Shown here: one piece after another, positions 58,258 through 64,000 of the stretch | How positions within the stretch are numbered: the stretch's first letter is position 1 | Layout of the letters: each line of letters opens with the position of its first letter | Origin: Bacillota bacterium | Lineage (GTDB): Bacteria > Bacillota > Clostridia > Oscillospirales > Oscillospiraceae | Assembly (NCBI GenBank): GCA_023459875.1 | Contig: JAEWRY010000044.1 | Location: forward strand, 62,001-126,000 | DNA: 64,000 nucleotides | Direction of reading: 5' to 3' | The notes under the pieces: model-generated | What the model saw: only the letters and a program-made list of their open reading frames with translations | Told to the model about the DNA's origin: nothing | The model's database searches: none | Position numbers and translations under genes: made by a program

Positions 58258-59316
58258 CTATTTAAGCGTGGCGTCGCAGAAAGCGCAGCAGTCCACTCCG
58301 CCGTTCTGCTTGACCAGCGGGGGCAGATAGCGCTCGGTCTGGGTAATGCAGTTTGGATTGGAACACAGGGGCGTCGTGCCGATTTCCACAGGGCTCGGGG
58401 GGATTCTGGGCTGGTTGGCGAGATCGGTGAGCAGCGCCATACGGGCAAACATGCCATACCGCGCCTGCTCAAAATAGGCGGCGCGCGGATCGTCGTCCAC
58501 ATCGATGGCGATTTCGTCCACTCTGGGCAGCGGGTGCATAACCAGCAGGTTCTTTTTCGCCCGGTCCAGCTTGGCGCGGGTGAGGATATAAATGCCCTTG
58601 TTGCGCTCATATTCCAGCGGGTCCACGAACCGCTCCCGCTGGATGCGGGTCATATAGAGCACGTCCAACTGGGGAATCACAGTTTCAAGGCCGGTTACCT
58701 CGACGTTCCACTGCCCGTTTTGCTTCATAAAGGACTTCATATAATCGGGAACCGCCAGCTCCCGGGGGGAAATGAGGTAAAATTTCACCCGTTCGAATTT
58801 CGCCATGGCTTTGATCATGGAGTGTACGGTCCGACCGTTTTTCAGATCGCCGCACAGTCCGACCGAAATTCCGTCCACGCTCCCCCGCAGGCGGGTGATG
58901 GTGGTGAGGTCAGCCGTGGTCTGGGTGGGGTGCATATGGCCGCCGTCCCCGGCGTTAATCACGGGGACCTCGGAATAAAGGGAGGCCGCTTTCGCCGCGC
59001 CCTCCCTGGGATTTCGCATCACGATCACGTCGGCGTAGCTGGAGACCATTTTAATCGTGTCTTTAAGCGTCTCTCCCTTGGAAACCGAGGAAGAGCGGGG
59101 ATCGGCAAATCCGAATACGGAGCCTCCCACCCGGAGCATCGCGGTCTGGAAGGAAAAATTCGTGCGGGTGGAGGGTTCATAGAAGAGGCTGGCGGCCACT
59201 TTGCCCCGGCAAACATCCAGATAATTGTTTGGGTGATCGATAATATCGCTGCACCGCTTATATAATATATCCCATTCTTCTCTGGTCATATCGCCGAAGT
59301 CAATGAGATGACGCAT
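58258..59316 (-). CDS. pyrB: Aspartate carbamoyltransferase fused to a PyrI-type zinc hairpin
   Basis: A 352-residue enzyme of pyrimidine synthesis that makes carbamoyl-aspartate. The catalytic body has FYEPSTRTNFSFQTAM, the GDGGHMHPTQTTADL loop and HPLPRVDEI. After residue 315 comes a C-terminal CSNPNC ... CAFC hairpin (C-x4-C, C-x2-C). That matches the zinc domain with which PyrI contacts PyrB, without PyrI's allosteric nucleotide-binding domain. The start is the ATG at 59316, 8 nt after GGAG; the ATG at 59322 is too close. No separate pyrI is visible in the window. Confidence 0.92.
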   Translation of the reverse strand: MRHLIDFGDMTREEWDILYKRCSDIIDHPNNYLDVCRGKVAASLFYEPSTRTNFSFQTAMLRVGGSVFGFADPRSSSVSKGETLKDTIKMVSSYADVIVMRNPREGAAKAASLYSEVPVINAGDGGHMHPTQTTADLTTITRLRGSVDGISVGLCGDLKNGRTVHSMIKAMAKFERVKFYLISPRELAVPDYMKSFMKQNGQWNVEVTGLETVIPQLDVLYMTRIQRERFVDPLEYERNKGIYILTRAKLDRAKKNLLVMHPLPRVDEIAIDVDDDPRAAYFEQARYGMFARMALLTDLANQPRIPPSPVEIGTTPLCSNPNCITQTERYLPPLVKQNGGVDCCAFCDATLK

Positions 59317-59465
59317 CCCCATCTCTCCGTTTCCTTATTTTTCGCTATTTCGGTTTATTGTATCATAGTTTAACTCTGTAATAAAGAGTCACTTCTCCAA
59401 ATATGCGTTTTTCTTTATCCTGTGAATAAGATAAAAGATTTTATACCAAATTCGCCGCTTTTATG

Positions 59466-59494
59466 TTGAAATTTTTGCAGTTTTGGGGTACAAT
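59466..59494 (+). promoter_or_regulatory. Promoter of the trmL-pgk operon
   Basis: TTGAAA (59466-59471), 17-bp spacer, TACAAT (59489-59494). The other half of this gap (59317-59465), upstream of divergent pyrB, shows no clear promoter for pyrB to me. Confidence 0.72.
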
Positions 59495-59575
59495 AGCGGC
59501 TGCTATGAAATAAATCTCCATTGCGTTTTGTTCTCGCCCCGCGCGGCGCGAGACCGCCGCAACTAAGGGTGTACT

Positions 59576-60067
59576 ATGCTGAACATCGTTTTGGTGGAAC
59601 CCGAGATCCCGATGAATACCGGCAATATCGCGCGGACCTGCGCCGCCACCCGTTCCAGGCTGCACCTGATTGAGCCGTTGGGGTTTGATATCAGCGACAG
59701 GGCTGTGAAGCGGGCGGGACTGGATTACTGGCATATGGTGGACATCAGTGTCTATCATAATCTGGACGAATTCTTTTCGCGCAATCCGGAGCCGGACCTT
59801 TGGCTTACCACCACCAAGGCTCCCAGAAGCTATGCCGAGGCCCGCTTCGAGGACGGCTGCTTTCTCTTTTTCGGCAAAGAAACTGCCGGGCTTCCCAAAT
59901 TTTTTCGCGAAGCATATCGCGAACGCTGTATCCGTATTCCAATGCGCCCCGACGCCCGCAGCCTGAACCTGGCAAACTCCGTGGCTGTCGTTGTTTATGA
60001 GGCGCTTAGGCAACTGGACTTTCCCCAACTGTGCGGGGAAGGTGAGATGAAGGGGGATTTCACTTGA
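59576..60067 (+). CDS. trmL: tRNA (cytidine/uridine-2'-O)-methyltransferase TrmL
   Basis: A 163-residue SPOUT-class enzyme methylating the wobble base of certain tRNA-Leu. The opening NIVLVEPEIPMNTGNIARTC, FFGKETAGLP and the knot motif IPMRPDARSLNLANSVAVVVYEALRQ are all family hallmarks. It is first in the operon and overlaps pgk by 4 nt (TTGA). Confidence 0.95.
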   Translation: MLNIVLVEPEIPMNTGNIARTCAATRSRLHLIEPLGFDISDRAVKRAGLDYWHMVDISVYHNLDEFFSRNPEPDLWLTTTKAPRSYAEARFEDGCFLFFGKETAGLPKFFREAYRERCIRIPMRPDARSLNLANSVAVVVYEALRQLDFPQLCGEGEMKGDFT

Positions 60068-61254
60068 ATTACAATAAAAAAACAATCGACGATGTGGATG
60101 TAAGCGGGAAAAAGGTTCTCCTGCGCTGTGACTTCAATGTGCCTCAGGACAAGCAGACCGGCGCTATAACCGACGACAAGCGCATTGTCGCCTCGCTCCC
60201 CACCATCCGGTCCCTGCTGGAGAGGAACGCGGCGGTCATCGCCTGCTCCCATCTGGGCAAGCCCAAGGGCGAGCGGAAGGAATCTCTGAGCCTTGCTCCC
60301 GTTGCCGTCCGCCTGAGCGAGCTGCTGGGCAGGGAGGTCGTCTTTGCCAAGGATATCATCGGCCCCGACGCAAAGGCCAAAGCCGCCGCGCTGAAGCCCG
60401 GTCAGATTATGCTCCTGGAGAACCTCCGGTTCGACATCGGCGAGGAAAAAAACAAGCCGGAATTTGCCAAGGCCCTGGCCGATATGGCTGAAATCTATGT
60501 CTCCGACGCCTTCGGCACCGTCCACCGCGCCCACGCCTCCACTGCCGGCGTAGCAGCCTATCTGCCCGCCGTATCCGGTTATCTCATCCAGAAGGAACTG
60601 GAGATTATGGGCAAGGCCCTGAGCGATCCCAAGCGCCCCTTCGTTGCCATTCTGGGCGGTGCCAAGGTCTCGGACAAAATTGGCGTCATCAACAATCTGC
60701 TTGAAAAGGCCGATGCCCTTCTTATCGGCGGCGGCATGGCCTACACTTTTAAAAAAGCGATGGGCTATTCCATCGGCCGCTCCCTCTGTGAGGAGGATAA
60801 ACTGGATTTCGCCGCCGAGATGCTCTCCAAGGCCAGGGAAAAAGGCATCCCCTTCCTGCTGCCCACCGACAATCTCGCCACTGCGGAATTCTCCGCCGAT
60901 TCCAAACCGGTATTAGTGACGGAAAATATTCCCGACACACTTATGGGAATGGACATCGGTCCGAAAACCATAGAGGTCTTTACCAAGGCTCTTTCCGGGG
61001 CAGGCACCATCATTTGGAACGGCCCCATGGGGGTATTTGAATTTCCCGCCTTTGCCGAGGGCACCAAAGCCATCGCCAGAGCCATGGCCGAGTCGGGCGC
61101 GGTAACCATCATCGGCGGCGGCGATTCCGCGGCTGCCGTGGAACAGCTGGGCTTTGCCGATAAGATCACTCATATTTCCACCGGCGGCGGGGCCTCGCTG
61201 GAGTTTTTGGAGGGGCTTGAGCTCCCGGGCGTCGCCTGCCTGCTCAATAAATAA
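60064..61254 (+). CDS. pgk: Phosphoglycerate kinase
   Basis: A 396-residue glycolytic kinase that makes ATP from 1,3-bisphosphoglycerate. LLRCDFNVP, SHLGKPKG, ILGGAKVSDKIGVI, WNGPMGVFEFPAFAEGT and GGGDSAAAVEQLG are all in place. Translation starts at TTG (60064), which overlaps the trmL stop and follows AAGGGGGA at normal spacing. A 194-nt gap to tpiA may hold an imperfect hairpin ending GGTGTTTTT (near 61410). Confidence 0.97.
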   Translation: MNYNKKTIDDVDVSGKKVLLRCDFNVPQDKQTGAITDDKRIVASLPTIRSLLERNAAVIACSHLGKPKGERKESLSLAPVAVRLSELLGREVVFAKDIIGPDAKAKAAALKPGQIMLLENLRFDIGEEKNKPEFAKALADMAEIYVSDAFGTVHRAHASTAGVAAYLPAVSGYLIQKELEIMGKALSDPKRPFVAILGGAKVSDKIGVINNLLEKADALLIGGGMAYTFKKAMGYSIGRSLCEEDKLDFAAEMLSKAREKGIPFLLPTDNLATAEFSADSKPVLVTENIPDTLMGMDIGPKTIEVFTKALSGAGTIIWNGPMGVFEFPAFAEGTKAIARAMAESGAVTIIGGGDSAAAVEQLGFADKITHISTGGGASLEFLEGLELPGVACLLNK

Positions 61255-61448
61255 CCAATTTCCCACCGAGGGCGTACTGCTTGCCTGCGTCTAGTCCTCC
61301 CGGACGATCCGATTGCCCAGAATTTTAGTTCCATAAAAATCCGGCTTAAGCAGCCGCCGACATGCGGATCACCCTCGGAAGGTCTGGATGGAAGCCAACC
61401 CTCCGGTGTTTTTATCCCTTTGTATCATTTTAAGTGGAGTTGATATCA

Positions 61449-62222
61449 ATGAACCGCAGATACCGCAAGACAATCATCGCTGGAAACTGGAAGATGAACA
61501 AAACACTCTCCGAGACCCGCACCTTTGCCGAGGAGCTGAAACCGCTGCTTCCCCGCGGGAAATGGTGCTCCGTCGTTCTCTGCGTTCCCTATGTGAACAT
61601 TCCCGCCGCGCTTCGGTTTTTTAAGGATACGCGGGTCTCGATTGGAGCGGAAAACTGCCATTACGAAGCAAGCGGCGCCTATACCGGAGAGGTATCTCCC
61701 GATATGCTGCGGGAGCTGGGCGTGAGGTACGTCATTATCGGCCACAGCGAGCGGCGGCAGTATTACAATGAGACTGATTTCGCGGTAAACAGAAAAATGC
61801 ATGCCGTTCTGGATGCCGAGCTTATCCCCATTCTCTGCGTAGGAGAGAGTCTGGAACAACGGGAACTGGGCGTGACAACCGAATTTATCACCTATCAGGT
61901 GAAGTGCGCCCTTGCCGGAATATCCGCCGACAAGATGCGCCATGTGGTCATCGCCTATGAGCCTATCTGGGCCATCGGAACGGGCAAGACCGCCACCGCC
62001 CAGCAGGCGGGCGAGGTTTGCGAAGCCATCCGCGCCATTGTGCGCAAGCTGTACGGCGCCCGGATTGCCCGTTCTGTCACGATTCAGTACGGCGGTTCCA
62101 TGAACGCGAAAAACGCCCGTGAGCTCCTGTCCCAGCCGGATGTGGACGGCGGCCTCATCGGCGGAGCGTCCCTGAAACCCGAAGAGTTCGTGGCAATCAT
62201 CAACGCCGCAAACCAGAGCTGA
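61449..62222 (+). CDS. tpiA: Triosephosphate isomerase
   Basis: A 257-residue TIM barrel interconverting the two triose phosphates. AGNWKMNKT holds the active-site Asn and Lys, VIIGHSERR the His, and AYEPIWAIGTGKTA the catalytic Glu. The start is the ATG at 61449 with GGAG upstream; a frame-open ATG at 61434 lacks a site. gpmI follows after 9 nt. Confidence 0.97.
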   Translation: MNRRYRKTIIAGNWKMNKTLSETRTFAEELKPLLPRGKWCSVVLCVPYVNIPAALRFFKDTRVSIGAENCHYEASGAYTGEVSPDMLRELGVRYVIIGHSERRQYYNETDFAVNRKMHAVLDAELIPILCVGESLEQRELGVTTEFITYQVKCALAGISADKMRHVVIAYEPIWAIGTGKTATAQQAGEVCEAIRAIVRKLYGARIARSVTIQYGGSMNAKNARELLSQPDVDGGLIGGASLKPEEFVAIINAANQS

Positions 62223-62231
62223 GAACCTTAT

Positions 62232-63746
62232 ATGAAAACGCCTACTACGCTCATTATCATGGACGGTTACGGACTGGGTCCCGACGGCCCCGGCAACGCC
62301 ATCCGTAACGCCCGCACCCCGAATCTAGATCGGCTATTTGCCGAGGCTCCGGGCTGCCAGCTCTCCGCCTCCGGACTGGACGTGGGTCTTCCGGAGGGTC
62401 AGATGGGCAACAGCGAGGTGGGACACACCAATATGGGCGCGGGGCGAGTGGTCTTTCAGGACCTGCCCCGCATTACCCTCTCCGTTCAGGACGGCAGCTT
62501 TTTTAAGAACGAAGCCTTCAACGCGGCGATGAATCACTGCGTCCGGCAGGGCAGCGCCCTTCATCTCATGGGACTTTTATCCGACGGGGGCGTTCACAGC
62601 CACATCACCCATCTTTACGCCCTGCTAGCCATGGCAAAGGAAAAGGGGCTCGCCAGGGTCTTTATCCACGCCTTTCTGGATGGACGGGACGTGTCGCCCA
62701 CCTCGGGACTGGGGTTTGTTTCAGCTTGCGGGGATACGTGCCGGGAACTTGGGATCGGAAAAATCGCCACCGTCATGGGCAGGTATTACGCCATGGACCG
62801 GGACAAACGCTGGGAGCGGCTCCAGCGCGCCTACGACGCGATAGTTCTGGGGGAAGGGATCTTTGACCCCGACCCGGTCCACGCGGTAAGCGCTTCCTAC
62901 GAGAATAAGATTACGGACGAGTTTGTGGAGCCTGTGGTCTGCGTGAAGGACGCCCAAATATCTAAGAACGATAGCGTTATTTTCTTTAACTTCCGGCCCG
63001 ACCGGGCCAGGGAGCTCACCCGATGTTTCGCCGATCCGGAATTCACCTTTGTGGAGCGCGGACGCGGCTGGTTTCCCATCACCTTTGTCTGCGCCACCGA
63101 GTACGACGCGTCCATGCCGAATGTTTCCGTTGCCTTTCCCCATCGTCCGCTCTCCAATATTTTCGGAGAATATCTGAGCCGTCTGGGCCTCACTCAGCTG
63201 CGCATCGCCGAAACGGAAAAGTACGCCCACGTTACTTTCTTCTTTAACGGCGGCCAGGAACAGGTTTTCCCCGGCGAGGACCGGGTCCTCATCCCTTCCC
63301 CAAAAGTTCCCACCTACGACATGAAGCCGGAGATGAGCGCCCGGGACGTGACGAAGGAAGCCGTGAGGCGGATTGAGAGCGGCGCCTACGACGTCATCAT
63401 TCTCAATTTTGCCAACTGCGACATGGTCGGCCACACTGGAGTCTATGAGGCGGCGCGCCTGGCGGTGGAAGCAGTGGACGAGTGTGTAGGCCGGGTGGTG
63501 GAAGCCACCTCGCAGATGGGCGGAATTTCCATTATCACCGCCGACCACGGCAACGCTGAGCACATGCTGGACGAAGACGGCATTTCCCCCGTCACCGCCC
63601 ACACCACCAACCCGGTGCCGTTCTATATCATTGGGGCCAAGGTCCGTCTGCGAAACGGCCGTCTGGCCGATATCGCCCCCACCATGCTGGACCTCATGGG
63701 CCTTGCCAAGCCGGAGGAAATGACGGGGATCACGCTTATTGTATAG
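62232..63746 (+). CDS. gpmI: 2,3-bisphosphoglycerate-independent phosphoglycerate mutase
   Basis: A 504-residue metalloenzyme interconverting 3- and 2-phosphoglycerate. The opening LIIMDGYGLGPDGPGNAIRN, the phosphorylated Ser in GQMGNSEVGHTN, NFRPDRARELT, ANCDMVGHTGVYEAA and TADHGNAEHML carry the two-manganese site. Length is standard. It lies between tpiA and eno. Confidence 0.97.
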   Translation: MKTPTTLIIMDGYGLGPDGPGNAIRNARTPNLDRLFAEAPGCQLSASGLDVGLPEGQMGNSEVGHTNMGAGRVVFQDLPRITLSVQDGSFFKNEAFNAAMNHCVRQGSALHLMGLLSDGGVHSHITHLYALLAMAKEKGLARVFIHAFLDGRDVSPTSGLGFVSACGDTCRELGIGKIATVMGRYYAMDRDKRWERLQRAYDAIVLGEGIFDPDPVHAVSASYENKITDEFVEPVVCVKDAQISKNDSVIFFNFRPDRARELTRCFADPEFTFVERGRGWFPITFVCATEYDASMPNVSVAFPHRPLSNIFGEYLSRLGLTQLRIAETEKYAHVTFFFNGGQEQVFPGEDRVLIPSPKVPTYDMKPEMSARDVTKEAVRRIESGAYDVIILNFANCDMVGHTGVYEAARLAVEAVDECVGRVVEATSQMGGISIITADHGNAEHMLDEDGISPVTAHTTNPVPFYIIGAKVRLRNGRLADIAPTMLDLMGLAKPEEMTGITLIV

Positions 63747-63752
63747 CATCGC

Positions 63753-63782
63753 CTGACGGTTTGGGGAGAACCCAAAGCCGTC
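63753..63782 (+). other. Intercistronic hairpin between gpmI and eno
   Basis: GACGGTTTGGG near 63755 pairs imperfectly with CCCAAAGCCGTC near 63771, without a T run; probably processing or attenuation. Confidence 0.45.
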
Positions 63783-63828
63783 TTCAACAAAAGGGACCAC
63801 CGTCCCAAATTATGAGAGGAGACCTACT

Positions 63829-64000
63829 ATGAAGCAGATCATTGAAATTGTCGATGTGCTGGCCCGTGAAATTCTCGACTCCCGGGGCAATCCCACCGTG
63901 GAGGTCGAGGTCTATCTGGACGACGGCACGGTTGGCCGCGCGGCGGTGCCCTCGGGCGCTTCCACCGGCGCTTTTGAGGCCTGCGAGCTGCGGGACGGCG
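63829..64000 (+). CDS. eno: Enolase, N-terminal fragment (continues past window)
   Basis: 57 residues are visible. VLAREILDSRGNPTVEVEVYL and AAVPSGASTGAFEACELRDG are the unmistakable enolase N-terminus, including the mobile loop SGAST. GAGAGGAG precedes the ATG. It is the last visible gene in the lower glycolysis operon and converts 2-phosphoglycerate to phosphoenolpyruvate. The cut is at the window edge. Confidence 0.96.
   Translation, partial: MKQIIEIVDVLAREILDSRGNPTVEVEVYLDDGTVGRAAVPSGASTGAFEACELRDG

Overview
This window reads as chromosome of a moderately GC-rich, anaerobic, probably spore-forming member of the Clostridia (an Oscillospirales-like Firmicute is my best guess, from gene content and not from any search). 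The supporting signs are a class III (oxygen-sensitive) ribonucleotide reductase, a ferritin/rubrerythrin-like protein, a sodium-type V-ATPase, BofA next to a YaaL-like protein, a T-box leader, a CIRCE heat-shock operator and strong AGGAGG ribosome-binding sites. Coding is dense, about half on each strand, with many 1-4 nt start/stop overlaps. No rRNA or CRISPR array was seen.

Layout. 1-3995 is the end of an integrated phage-like element: a minus-strand DnaC-like/DUF6291/excisionase/HTH block, a divergent operator region, then a repressor and a tyrosine integrase running toward a tRNA-Gln gene that is the likely attachment site. 4141-6225 is a T-box-controlled leucine biosynthesis gene (leuA). 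6236-11683 holds thiN, a CIRCE-controlled hsp20-clpB pair and an aminotransferase. 11682-18663 is a minus-strand run nrdD-nrdG-comM-thiI-cinA. 18933-23413 carries citrate synthase, an unknown acidic protein, murI, and mgtE behind a long structured leader with a small ORF and terminator. 23462-25859 has the rpsF-ssb-rpsR operon, a dCMP deaminase-like gene and a ferritin-like gene. 25927-34576 is a complete nine-gene V-type ATPase operon. 34917-37311 has a glycosidase-like membrane protein, a MarR regulator, an array of abutting palindromes, bofA and a YaaL-like gene. 37497-46453 is a plus-strand run: a divergent type IIA topoisomerase pair split by a secreted protein gene, YitT, a LUD protein, a lipoprotein and tRNA-Gly. 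46535-59316 holds an acyltransferase, an unknown gene, proS, a polar amino acid ABC transporter, an oligopeptide transporter without ATPases coupled to GNAT and DUF2156 genes, and pyrB with a fused zinc hairpin. 59576 to the right edge is trmL-pgk-tpiA-gpmI-eno, the lower glycolysis operon.

How the parts fit. The glycolytic operon yields ATP and pyruvate. The V-ATPase keeps every sodium-site residue I could check against the Enterococcus hirae rotor and probably couples ATP to sodium movement. The nrdDG genes supply dNTPs without oxygen and are preceded by an NrdR-like box. Several genes are under recognisable RNA or DNA control: T-box for leuA, CIRCE for hsp20-clpB, and an attenuator-type leader for mgtE.

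Best candidates for something undescribed are the mgtE leader (21842-22028), which has an 11-bp closing stem, alternative pairings, a terminator and an overlapping 32-codon ORF but no M-box signature that I can see; the palindrome array at 36532-36769; the secreted stalk-domain protein inside a topoisomerase operon; and PyrB fused to only the zinc hairpin of PyrI. All functional claims are from reading motifs by eye; no database search was possible.
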